This document shows positions 40,906 through 48,671 of a DNA stretch of 64,000 nucleotides, in pieces (position 1 is the stretch's first letter; each line of letters starts with the position of its first letter). The position numbers and the translations under genes were made by a program. Where the stretch lies: NCBI RefSeq assembly GCF_900176355.1, contig NZ_FWXI01000003.1, positions 124,001-188,000 of the forward strand, written 5' to 3'. The notes under the pieces were generated by a model. It did not search any database, was not told where the DNA came from, and worked only from the letters and a program-made list of their open reading frames with translations. Source of the DNA: Sporomusa malonica (GTDB lineage: Bacteria > Bacillota > Negativicutes > Sporomusales > Sporomusaceae).

Positions 40906-41541
40906 TTAAGCTCCGGCCAATTGATCAGCCAAATCTACTGCCCGTACAGCATCGGCAGCATAATGAGCGCCAATATCCTTCGCATAGTTATCAGTTACTA
41001 CCGCACCGCCAACAATAACCTTAACATTATTGTAAAGACCAGCTTCTCTTAATGCCTCCATGGAATCCTTCATGGCGCCAAGTGTGGTTGTCAATAGTGC
41101 GCATAGCCCCAGAATCTTGGGCTGATGACCAGCAACAGCTTTAACAATTGTCTCAGGCGGAACGTCCAAGCCCATATTAATGACCTCATAGCCGGCTCCT
41201 TCCAGCATAAGCCCAACTAATTTAATGCCAATGTCATGCAAGTCTCCTTTAACAGTTGCCAAAACTACTTTCCCTTTCTTAGGCGCTTCACCGTCTTTTA
41301 ATTCTGGTCCCAGCGTTTCCATTCCCAAGGCCATTGTTTTGGCGGCAAGCAAGACTTCCGGAACGAATAACTCGCCCTCTTTAAACAATACCCCGACTTC
41401 ACTCATGCCTGCAAGCAGGCCTTTATTCAAGATATCCTTCGGCGCAAGGCCTGCATCAAGTGCTTGTTTCACCAGCCCTTGAATTTTGCCTGCTTCTCTT
41501 TCAAGTAAGCACCCGGAAATTTTTTCAAATAAGTCACTCAC
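40906..41541 (-). CDS. Corrinoid (B12) methyl-carrier protein
   Basis: 211 residues. The N-terminal helical B12-binding-2 cap (about 5-85) is followed by the Rossmann domain with the cobalt-ligating histidine in VKGDLHDIGIKLVGLML (D-x-H-x-x-G, near residue 105), then GYEVINMGLDVPPETIV and KVIVGGAVVTDNYAKDIGA. It shuttles methyl groups from the MttB-type enzyme to the methyl-THF methyltransferase. It is first in its operon, with a perfect -24/-12 promoter 61 bases before the start. Confidence 0.9.
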   Translation of the reverse strand: MSDLFEKISGCLLEREAGKIQGLVKQALDAGLAPKDILNKGLLAGMSEVGVLFKEGELFVPEVLLAAKTMALGMETLGPELKDGEAPKKGKVVLATVKGDLHDIGIKLVGLMLEGAGYEVINMGLDVPPETIVKAVAGHQPKILGLCALLTTTLGAMKDSMEALREAGLYNNVKVIVGGAVVTDNYAKDIGAHYAADAVRAVDLADQLAGA

Positions 41542-41601
41542 ATTTGTACGCTCCTCTCAAAATTTTGTTTTAGATTTTATGCTAGCTCCACCCATTATTA
41601 C

Positions 41602-41618
41602 TGCAAGTTGCGTGCCAA
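41602..41618 (-). promoter_or_regulatory. Sigma-54 (-24/-12) promoter of the corrinoid-MttB operon
   Basis: The minus strand reads TTGGCACGCAACTTGCA: GG and GC ten bases apart, a match to the RpoN consensus at every key base. It lies 61 bases before the corrinoid protein gene. Confidence 0.88.
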
Positions 41619-41730
41619 GCTACCCTTAATTGCGCCGCACAACCCCAGACAGGAGTACATATTTTCCAACTAACAAGTTCTATACTAATATGAAAACCGC
41701 TGTCGAGGTCTTTATCGTCATTGCGACGAC

Positions 41731-41782
41731 GGCACAGGACGTGCCTAGTGTCGAACGGGCCATGGACGGCGAACCGTTCGAC
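41731..41782. repeat. GC-rich nested hairpins in an AT-rich gap
   Basis: GGCAC/GTGCC (41731-41745), then GTCGAACGG (41750-41758) pairing exactly with CCGTTCGAC (41774-41782), with an inner GCC/GGC. The base composition stands out from the surrounding DNA. It looks like a dispersed palindromic repeat or a structured RNA. The rest of the gap (41620-42010) shows no gene. Confidence 0.5.
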
Positions 41783-42012
41783 TGAGCGACAGCGACGCGG
41801 CAACAAAATTATGTTCAATCACATCTCACTTTGATACTGATTGGCAGAATGCGACTTTATCCTCATCACTAAAATCCCTATATACTCAGCCCAATAGCCG
41901 CTTTGTACTCCAACATCTCACCTTGACATGCAGTAAGTCTCAGTAATATATCAACAATATAATTACCGGCATGCCGAAACCGGCCGGATACCGTCCACTC
42001 GATTTTCAGGAT

Positions 42013-42046
42013 AAAAAAACTCCCGGTCAGATAATCCGGCCGGGAG
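42013..42046 (-). terminator. Terminator of the dehydrogenase-BCCT-methyltransferase operon
   Basis: CTCCCGG (42020-42026) and CCGGGAG (42040-42046) on the minus strand, followed by seven T, immediately past the methyl-THF methyltransferase stop. It separates this operon from the corrinoid-MttB operon. Confidence 0.88.
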
Positions 42047-42055
42047 CGAGGGAGT

Positions 42056-42850
42056 TTATTCAAACAGCTTATTGCGGTAAGCCCTAAGATAATTCGTACA
42101 ATATTCATCTCTCCCCCGTAAAGTTTCGGCGGCAATAATACTGGCCATGAACTCTTTATCAAGCGGATTCATAATCATACCATCCAGGCCCCGGTCTATA
42201 GCCATAATCCCGAAGGTTCTATTTAGGAATTTGCGCACAGGCAAGCCAAAGGATATGTTGGATAAGCCGCACATGGTGTGAATGCCAGGATAATCATGCA
42301 TAATCATCTCAATAGCTTTCAAAAATTCAAGACCATAAATGTCACTGGTGGATAGCGGCTGTACCAGGGGATCGACATAAATCTGATCCAGGGATAGTCC
42401 TTTTTTAACAAGGCGATTAATCAGCTCGTCAGCAATCTTAACCCTTGCCTCCGCCGTTTCCGGCATCCCCTCATCACTCATGCATAAGGCGACAACCTTA
42501 TGCGCTGTTCCGCCCACCATCGGAATAAATGCCTCATATCTTTCTTTCTCCAGTGAAATGGAATTGAGCATTGCCGGCCCTTTATGAACCTCTAAGGCAG
42601 CCTCAATGGCTTTAGGGTCAGGACTATCGATACAGCAAGGCCCGTCAACAGCCTCCTGGACTAAGGTAACCAGCCATTTTAGATAGTCAGCTTCTTTACC
42701 GACAAAAACTCCCGCGTTTACATCAATATAATTGGCACCGGCCGCATGCTCGTCTTTAGCCACTTGTTGAATGTAACTGACATCCTCATTCCTGATGGCT
42801 TCTGCGATCGGCTTGCGACTGGCATTAATCAGTTCTCCGACAATAATCAT
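42056..42850 (-). CDS. Methyltetrahydrofolate:corrinoid methyltransferase
   Basis: 264 residues, a single pterin-binding TIM barrel like AcsE/MtgA/MtvA. The start reads IIVGELINASRKPIAEAIRN, then GANYIDVNAGVF, CCIDSPDPKAIEAAL, ALCMSDEGMPETAEARV, YVDPLVQPLSTSD and CGLSNISFGLPVR. It would transfer the methyl group from the corrinoid protein to tetrahydrofolate, feeding the acetogenic methyl branch. AGGGGAG lies eight bases before the ATG at 42850; the upstream GTG at 42859 overlaps that site. It is last in its operon. Confidence 0.88.
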   Translation of the reverse strand: MIIVGELINASRKPIAEAIRNEDVSYIQQVAKDEHAAGANYIDVNAGVFVGKEADYLKWLVTLVQEAVDGPCCIDSPDPKAIEAALEVHKGPAMLNSISLEKERYEAFIPMVGGTAHKVVALCMSDEGMPETAEARVKIADELINRLVKKGLSLDQIYVDPLVQPLSTSDIYGLEFLKAIEMIMHDYPGIHTMCGLSNISFGLPVRKFLNRTFGIMAIDRGLDGMIMNPLDKEFMASIIAAETLRGRDEYCTNYLRAYRNKLFE

Positions 42851-42959
42851 AACATCCACTCCCCTATAATATAAAATGCCTATACTACTGCTGGCTCAAC
42901 GATCAATTGCCCTTTGGCGAATCATTCGATACTTAAGAGGTTAATGTCAATTTGGTGAT

Positions 42960-44591
42960 TCAGGTAGAGCTAGTTAATTTGGCAGTATTCTCTTCTAATG
43001 CCGGGGACTGTTGGACAACATTAGCATCAATAACACAATCTTGCCTCAGCATTTTAATAGTTGAATAACAAAGAGCAATCATGATAAATACAAAGGGCAA
43101 TACCATTATTATACAAAGGGTTTGTACCGGTTTAATTCCGCCTAAAAAAATCTCGATTGCCGCTGCTCCAGCTAGAGCGATCCCCCATAGTATTTTTAAA
43201 CTGGTTCTAGGACTTTCATCTCCCCCACTGGAAAGCATACCTAATACAATCGTTCCTGAGTCGATCGAAACCACAAAAAAGGTAAATGCTACAAAAAGCA
43301 AAATGGGAATAATAAGCTGGACAAGAGGGAACTGTGCCATCATCACATAAATAGCACTTGATACATCAGTATTTACTGCATTCATAATTAATCCTTTGGT
43401 AGCCTGAGTCATTTCGAAATTTAATGCAGTTGATCCAAAAATGCTAAAAAAGACAGCATCAAAAATTGAAGGAACTATTAAGGCTGCAATTATAAACTCA
43501 CGAATAGTACGCCCTTTAGAAATCTTGGCAATGAACATTCCAACAAAAGGTGCCCATGTAATCCACCATGCCCAATAAAAGATCGTCCAGCTTCCGGGCC
43601 AGCCAGTATGAGCAACCGGATCGGTCCAAAGACTCATCCTTATAAAATTTTGTAAATACAGCCCGGTGGCATTTACGGTATTATCTAAAATAAATGTTGT
43701 AGGCCCAGCAATGAAAATAAATAACATTAAGCCTAGTGTACAAATCATACTAATATCGGATCCAACTTTAATTCCTTTTTCGATGGGGAGACATGCAGAA
43801 CACAAATAACAGATACAGCAGATGGCCAGTATCGGCATATACAAGTAATTATCTAAAGCAACTCCATAATTAAAGGAAATCCCAGATGCTAACTGCATAG
43901 TTCCCATACCCACAGTAGTGGATAGACCAAAGAAAGTTATCACTAAAGTAATAATGTCAATAGTTTTTCCAATTGGCCCATATATCTTATCACCCATTAT
44001 TGGATAGAACATACTGCTGATTAATGCAGGTAGTCCCTTTCGCCAAATCAGAAAAGCCATGGGTATACCAATAACTACATAAACTGCCCAGGCACTAATA
44101 CCCCAATGGAAGAATGAGATAGCCATAGCCCATTCAGCGGCAGAGCTACTAAGAGGTGCACCAGCATAAGCAGGGCCTGCAGTATAATGATAGAGTGGTT
44201 CAGCAATAGACCAGAAAACTAATCCGATTCCCATACCAGCGCCAAAAAGCATTGCAAACCATGAAAAATTGGAATATTCAGGTTTGTCGCCATCTTTCCC
44301 CAAAACAGTACTTCCATATCTTCCAAAAGCCAACCAGAATAGAAAAACAACAAATCCAAAAACAGAAAGAAGATATAGCCAACCAAAATCTTTCGAAATT
44401 ACTCCAAGAATCGAGTTCATAGTAGCACCTAACGACTTTGCATCAATAGCGCCCCATATAACAAAGCCAAAACAAGTAATTGCGGCAACAAGAAAGACCA
44501 TAGAATCCAACCGTCCAAAAATCCCCCAGCTTTGGGTTACTGACTCTATTGATCGAGCAGTAAAAACAAGATCATTTCTTTTATTTTTCAT
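42960..44591 (-). CDS. BCCT-family betaine/carnitine/choline transporter
   Basis: 543 residues, twelve membrane helices. The family signature is clear: WTIFYWAWWITWAPFVGMFI followed by AKISKGRTIREF. The substrate-binding helix region reads FFHWGISAWAVYVVIGIPMA. It imports quaternary ammonium compounds with sodium or proton, or exchanges them for the demethylated product as CaiT does. AGGAGG lies five bases before the ATG at 44591. It lies between the dehydrogenase genes and the methyltransferase gene in the same direction, linking uptake with breakdown. The short gap to the gene in front holds a small hairpin (TGGCAA/TTGCCA). Confidence 0.88.
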   Translation of the reverse strand: MKNKRNDLVFTARSIESVTQSWGIFGRLDSMVFLVAAITCFGFVIWGAIDAKSLGATMNSILGVISKDFGWLYLLSVFGFVVFLFWLAFGRYGSTVLGKDGDKPEYSNFSWFAMLFGAGMGIGLVFWSIAEPLYHYTAGPAYAGAPLSSSAAEWAMAISFFHWGISAWAVYVVIGIPMAFLIWRKGLPALISSMFYPIMGDKIYGPIGKTIDIITLVITFFGLSTTVGMGTMQLASGISFNYGVALDNYLYMPILAICCICYLCSACLPIEKGIKVGSDISMICTLGLMLFIFIAGPTTFILDNTVNATGLYLQNFIRMSLWTDPVAHTGWPGSWTIFYWAWWITWAPFVGMFIAKISKGRTIREFIIAALIVPSIFDAVFFSIFGSTALNFEMTQATKGLIMNAVNTDVSSAIYVMMAQFPLVQLIIPILLFVAFTFFVVSIDSGTIVLGMLSSGGDESPRTSLKILWGIALAGAAAIEIFLGGIKPVQTLCIIMVLPFVFIMIALCYSTIKMLRQDCVIDANVVQQSPALEENTAKLTSST

Positions 44592-44764
44592 AATTACCTC
44601 CTGTTTTATCAGACTGCATTCCGGCCATATGTACAAGGTTTATGGAATTAATTACCGAAAATAAACTAATTATTGCTACTATTGTGGCAAATAGTCACTT
44701 GCCATTTGAGGAGCCACTATGTCCTCGCAAGAGGTTCCGGTGTTAAGTCCTTTGGGTCGGCAGA

Positions 44765-45925
44765 TTACAATAAGGCAGGGTCAATCACCAGTTCGCCCTT
44801 GGCAAAACGTTCAATCAGATACGGAGCCATAGGTAAAGTGGGTTCAACGCCGGCCACAGCTTCCGCGGTCAAGATGCCCATAGCGGGCGCAAACATCGTC
44901 GCCTTGGTGCAGCCAAGAGCGCAAATAAATCCTTCTACCTCCGGTACCGGTCCTAGAATAACCGAATGATCCGGACAGTTGCCATACTGACCAGCCCAGT
45001 GGCGAATGATGCGGACGTTTTTAAGTGCCGGGACCTGCCGAACTACCCGTACCGCTAATTCTTCCAGAACGCGCCATTCCGGGTTAAAATCGATAATGCC
45101 TGCTTCAACGTTCGGATCCGACCACCCAAAAAGGAATCCACCATGTTTAACCTGAGCGATATAGGTATGGTACTTAAAGGAATAGACCATTGGCCCGCCC
45201 ATATAATCCAAAGGCTCGGTAATTGCGATCTGATGCTTTTCCGGTTCCACCGGAATCTTGACGCCGGCCATACGTCCGATAAATTTACCGTATTCTCCGG
45301 CGGCATTGACCACGCAGGGAGTTTCAATCTCGCCCTGATTGGTTATAACTCCTTTGACTTTGCCGGATTCTACCCGGATGCCGGTAACCTTTGTGTAGTT
45401 ATAAAACTCTACTCCCCGGTCGGCAGCACCTTTTTTGAACGCCAAGGCCATTTTCATTGGGTTGATCACGCCCCCGGCTATACCGCCCTGGCCCCCACAG
45501 TAGGAGCCGCCCAAGATCTCATCTACTTCCAGATAGGGCGCCACCTCCTTGCAGCCTGCAGGATCTAGTATCTTCGTAGGGATGCCCATGGAATTCTGCA
45601 GCTTGACATGGGCCGTCAGCTTGGTAAGTTCATCCTCTGTGTAGGCGGCAATCAGATAGCCGTGCTTATCAATCTCCAGGTCGCCATAGCCGCTCTCTTC
45701 TCCCAATTTGTCGAACTCCCGCACGCTGAGCAGACCCAGCTTGCAATTGGAGACGCTGCCAAATTGCACTCTGAAATGCGCGGCGCAGCGGCCGGTGCCG
45801 CCAAAGGGCGTGTACTCCTGCTCCACCAGCACAACATTCTTCACGCCCAGCTTAGCCAGATAATATGCTGTGGAGGTGCCGGCGGCGCCGCCGCCGATAA
45901 CCACTACATCTGCGGTTTTCTTCAT
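44765..45925 (-). CDS. FAD-dependent amine oxidoreductase (sarcosine-oxidase beta/DAAO type)
   Basis: 386 residues. The dinucleotide-binding N-terminus reads VVVIGGGAAGTSTAYYLAKL, and EYTPFGGTGRCAAHFRVQFG follows, where related enzymes bind flavin. GGIAGGVINPMKMALAFKKG and VLGPVPEVEGFICALG are DAAO-family features. It is the probable catalytic subunit that oxidises a secondary amine such as sarcosine, N-methylproline or hydroxyproline. Its start overlaps the BFD-protein stop by four bases. With the four genes in front it makes a set like the heteromeric hydroxyproline/sarcosine/opine dehydrogenases. Confidence 0.85.
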   Translation of the reverse strand: MKKTADVVVIGGGAAGTSTAYYLAKLGVKNVVLVEQEYTPFGGTGRCAAHFRVQFGSVSNCKLGLLSVREFDKLGEESGYGDLEIDKHGYLIAAYTEDELTKLTAHVKLQNSMGIPTKILDPAGCKEVAPYLEVDEILGGSYCGGQGGIAGGVINPMKMALAFKKGAADRGVEFYNYTKVTGIRVESGKVKGVITNQGEIETPCVVNAAGEYGKFIGRMAGVKIPVEPEKHQIAITEPLDYMGGPMVYSFKYHTYIAQVKHGGFLFGWSDPNVEAGIIDFNPEWRVLEELAVRVVRQVPALKNVRIIRHWAGQYGNCPDHSVILGPVPEVEGFICALGCTKATMFAPAMGILTAEAVAGVEPTLPMAPYLIERFAKGELVIDPALL

Positions 45926-46197
45926 TTTTCGATACCTCCTATGATCTGGCCAAGAGTAATCGGTTTAATTGGTATGCGGCTAACCGGAACATCTAACTCG
46001 TCAATCCGCTTATGGAGATAATTAGCAATTTCGCGTGCGATCATCTCTTTGCAGGTTCTCCCTTGACACGGTCCCATAGTACACCGCTTATGCCTTTTTA
46101 TTTCCTGCATTGAGGTCACCCCACTGTCCAGCAACCGGTGCAGATCGGCCAGAGTGAAGTTATCGCAGCGGCATAAAATAATCTTTTCTTTGTCCAT
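45922..46197 (-). CDS. BFD-like [2Fe-2S] protein
   Basis: 91 residues with the bacterioferredoxin-associated-ferredoxin cysteine pattern: ILCRCDNFTLADL, then KRHKRCTMGPCQGRTCKEMI (CxC...CxxxxCxxxxC). It would pass electrons between the flavin subunits of the dehydrogenase complex. AGGAGG is six bases before the ATG. Its stop overlaps the next gene's start (ATGA). Confidence 0.85.
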   Translation of the reverse strand: MDKEKIILCRCDNFTLADLHRLLDSGVTSMQEIKRHKRCTMGPCQGRTCKEMIAREIANYLHKRIDELDVPVSRIPIKPITLGQIIGGIEK

Positions 46198-46208
46198 ATC
46201 TTCACCTC

Positions 46209-46691
46209 CTAACGAACAGCAATGCTGCGTACGTCATAGATCAATAGGCTATCGACCAAAATGGTGATCAGACTGGTGCGGTCCAACTTCTTACTGCTGT
46301 TTACGCGGACTACTTCCGCTTTGCCGACAACGCTGCCGTCACGTCCGGTCGCATCCACAACATCGCCTTTTTCAGGCAGTGGAGACATCTCATAGGGGAA
46401 CGTGATCTTGACTTTACCGTTGCCCACGGTTTCATCAATCACGAAGCAAGCCAGGCCCGGGCAAACGCCTACACAGAGAGTGCAACCGGTACAGATGTCG
46501 TGATTACATTTGGGCAATTCGTTGATTTCCTTCATTGTAACGGCATGCGCGGTGCAACTGGTGACACAGGGATTACAGGGGATTGGCTCATAGCATTCCA
46601 TAACCACATAGGGTCCGTGTTTCCTTCTCTCGGCGGAAGGAAGCAGCTGTTCAAACATTTCTTTACTGGCAATTCCGGTACTTTCTAACAC
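46209..46691 (-). CDS. Ferredoxin-type [4Fe-4S] subunit of the dehydrogenase
   Basis: 160 residues. An N-terminal CYEPIPCNPCVTSCTAHAV and CNHDICTGCTLCVGVCPGLA provide two cluster sites; the C-terminal half is beta-rich (VVDATGRDGSVVGKAEVVRV). Start is a GTG with AGGAGG eight bases upstream. It lies between the NAD/FAD subunit and the BFD-like protein, so the complex can probably give electrons to ferredoxin or take them from the flavin, instead of using oxygen. Confidence 0.82.
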   Translation of the reverse strand: MLESTGIASKEMFEQLLPSAERRKHGPYVVMECYEPIPCNPCVTSCTAHAVTMKEINELPKCNHDICTGCTLCVGVCPGLACFVIDETVGNGKVKITFPYEMSPLPEKGDVVDATGRDGSVVGKAEVVRVNSSKKLDRTSLITILVDSLLIYDVRSIAVR

Positions 46692-46705
46692 TGTGATTCC
46701 CTCCT

Positions 46706-47776
46706 TTACAACATAGCCAAACCATCGCGGATCTTCTTACCGGTGTCGCCGGCACGAAGCTCGCATAGGTTATCAATATATTCTTCGCGTTTGGCAACCG
46801 CCTTGGAGCAGTTCATGCCAGTGGCAATCGCAGCCGAAATACCGGCGATACTGCCTTCAATCATGGCGGCAGTGGCCTCTTCAATGCAGGACACGTCTCC
46901 TGCCACATAAACGCCGGGTGCCGTGGTTTCCATGTTTTCGTCGCGCTTGGGAACAAAGCCTCCCAACTGCGGGATATACCGTATTTCCGCGCCGGTATGC
47001 ATTATCAGTTCGGAGAGCGGCGCAAGCCCGACGGACAGACAGATGGTATCTGCCGCGATTTCCCGCTCGGTACCGGGAATGATCTGGAATTTATCGTCCA
47101 CATCCGCCAGTACGGCGCCGGTTACATATCTGTCGCCCAGAGCGGTCTTGACTGTGGTCTTAGTATAGATGGGTACGCCGAAACGGCGAACCTTGGAAGC
47201 ATGGACCTTGTATCCGCCGATAACCGGCGCTGCTTCCACAATGGCGACCACCTTCACACCGGCCTGCAGCAGTTGGTAAGTTACGATCAGGCCGATATTG
47301 CCAGCGCCAACCATCAGTACTTCCCGACCGGGCTTGATGCCGTAAACGTTCATCAGCGTCTGTACGGCGCCCGCGCCATACACGCCGGGCAGGTCGTTAT
47401 TTTCAAACTGCAGCATCTTTTCGGCCGCTCCGGTGCAGATAATGATCTTATCCGCCGTCATCCGACGGTATAGTTTGTCTTCTTCATAAGCAATCACACG
47501 ATCGGAGTAAATGCCCAGAACATCGGTATTACGTTTGACTTCAATTAAGGGATTCTTCGCTATTTCATCGCGCAGGATATTAACGATCTCAATACCCCTG
47601 GAACCGGCACGTTCTCGTTCCGATCCGAAAAAACGGTGAGTCTGCTTAATCAGCTGGCCGCCCAGTTCGTCCGATCGGTCCATGAGAGTAACGCGGACAC
47701 CCTCGCTTGCCGCCGCCAATGCGGCGCTCATTCCGGCCGGTCCGCCGCCGATCACGACAATATCGCTAAACTTCAT
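46706..47776 (-). CDS. NAD(P)/FAD-dependent oxidoreductase subunit
   Basis: 356 residues with two dinucleotide-binding folds: IVVIGGGPAGMSAALAAASE at the N-terminus and EVLMVGAGNIGLIVTYQLL in the middle. ICTGAAEKMLQFENNDLPGV and GVYVAGDVSCIEEATAAMIE near the end are typical of the alpha subunit of hydroxyproline/opine/sarcosine-type dehydrogenases. It overlaps the preceding [2Fe-2S] gene by four bases, so translation is coupled. It probably links the amine-oxidising flavin to NAD or ferredoxin. Confidence 0.85.
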   Translation of the reverse strand: MKFSDIVVIGGGPAGMSAALAAASEGVRVTLMDRSDELGGQLIKQTHRFFGSERERAGSRGIEIVNILRDEIAKNPLIEVKRNTDVLGIYSDRVIAYEEDKLYRRMTADKIIICTGAAEKMLQFENNDLPGVYGAGAVQTLMNVYGIKPGREVLMVGAGNIGLIVTYQLLQAGVKVVAIVEAAPVIGGYKVHASKVRRFGVPIYTKTTVKTALGDRYVTGAVLADVDDKFQIIPGTEREIAADTICLSVGLAPLSELIMHTGAEIRYIPQLGGFVPKRDENMETTAPGVYVAGDVSCIEEATAAMIEGSIAGISAAIATGMNCSKAVAKREEYIDNLCELRAGDTGKKIRDGLAML

Positions 47777-48126
47777 TTCTGAACGCCTCCCATCAAAGAA
47801 CCGTTGCCTGACTGCAACTTAACCACCATACCATTCTTCAGCGGTTCTACACAGACGCGTACATTAGGTATGCCGTCTACCTCCATCAGGCAAGATGAAC
47901 AATTGCCGATAGCGCAGAAAAATCCGCGGGGACGGCCATAATGCTCGCGCAGCTCGCGCACGCCATTGGCATGCAGCGCGGCGGCTATCGGTTCTCCTTC
48001 GTACCCCTCAAAAATTTGATCCTCAAACCTGAACTGGACTGTTACACCATGTTCAAATGTGAGTACCGGATGATTGGTAATCCGTAGTGTAGCAGGCTCG
48101 CCCCCGGCAATCTCAGCTTTCTTCAA
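47773..48126 (-). CDS. [2Fe-2S] subunit (gamma type) of the dehydrogenase
   Basis: 117 residues. A small plant-type [2Fe-2S] domain with FEGYEGEPIAAALHANGV, then FFCAIGNCSSCLMEVDGIP and VRVCVEP holding the cysteines, as in SoxA N-termini and HcnA/LhpF-type subunits. The start appears to be a TTG at 48126, with GGAG about ten bases upstream. It is the first gene of a seven-gene operon and its sigma-54 promoter lies 173 bases upstream. Confidence 0.82.
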   Translation of the reverse strand: MKKAEIAGGEPATLRITNHPVLTFEHGVTVQFRFEDQIFEGYEGEPIAAALHANGVRELREHYGRPRGFFCAIGNCSSCLMEVDGIPNVRVCVEPLKNGMVVKLQSGNGSLMGGVQK

Positions 48127-48298
48127 TTTATTTCATCTCCTCATCTGCGAATTTCTCGTCCCTGTCCTGTCCCAGATGACATCTGTCATTAATGTTCTTT
48201 CTTCTGGGGAAACTCTAAAATCGGGTGTTCCATTATACGCAATTTCATTCCCTCCTTTCTTGGTAGTCTTATTAAGTTTCGCTTCCGCTTAATATATT

Positions 48299-48316
48299 AA
48301 GCAAAATCCATGCCAA
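48299..48316 (-). promoter_or_regulatory. Sigma-54 (-24/-12) promoter of the dehydrogenase-BCCT operon
   Basis: The minus strand reads TTGGCATGGATTTTGCTT, with GG and GC ten bases apart. It points to the operon starting at 48126 and lies downstream of the paired dyads at 48602-48635. Confidence 0.82.
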
Positions 48317-48601
48317 TTTATCACAATATCAGATTTGCCTTATACATATAGCATCCCGAAATTTTTTTAACATCTTTAAATTATTGACGCAAAACAGTAC
48401 ATTTCAATAATCCAGCGGTTTGTTCGGGAAATCATACAATCTTCGATTAGGAATAAGCATATTTTAAAAACTAATAGAATTCATTCCAACAAGCTCGGAA
48501 TAAGCCGTTTTTTTGAAAAATTCAGTAAATTCATCTAATATTTAGACATTCTTTTTTCTCCGCATATATAAACAAGGGTGAAAACATTGATTTTCTCCAC
48601 A

Positions 48602-48635
48602 TATCAAATTGATACGTGAATATATCAATTTGATA
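48602..48635. promoter_or_regulatory. Paired upstream activator sites for the sigma-54 regulator
   Basis: TATCAAATTGATA (48602-48614) and TATCAATTTGATA (48623-48635) are two perfect 13-base palindromes with centres 21 bases apart, two helical turns. They stand about 290 bases upstream of the -24/-12 element, a normal enhancer distance, and next to the gene for an enhancer-binding protein. Confidence 0.8.
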
Positions 48636-48671
48636 TCTCGCTTTTGCAGACCGCCCAAAGAGGGATTTCAT

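Noticed and set aside
41578..42162. Open frames in the gap between the corrinoid gene and the methyltransferase gene
   Set aside because: They cross a sigma-54 promoter, GC-rich hairpins and a terminator, and their translations show no family features.
44678..44705. A further sigma-54 promoter before the BCCT transporter gene
   Set aside because: TGGCAAGTGACTATTTGCC looks similar, but GG and GC are 13 bases apart instead of ten. It is a small hairpin, not a -24/-12 element.
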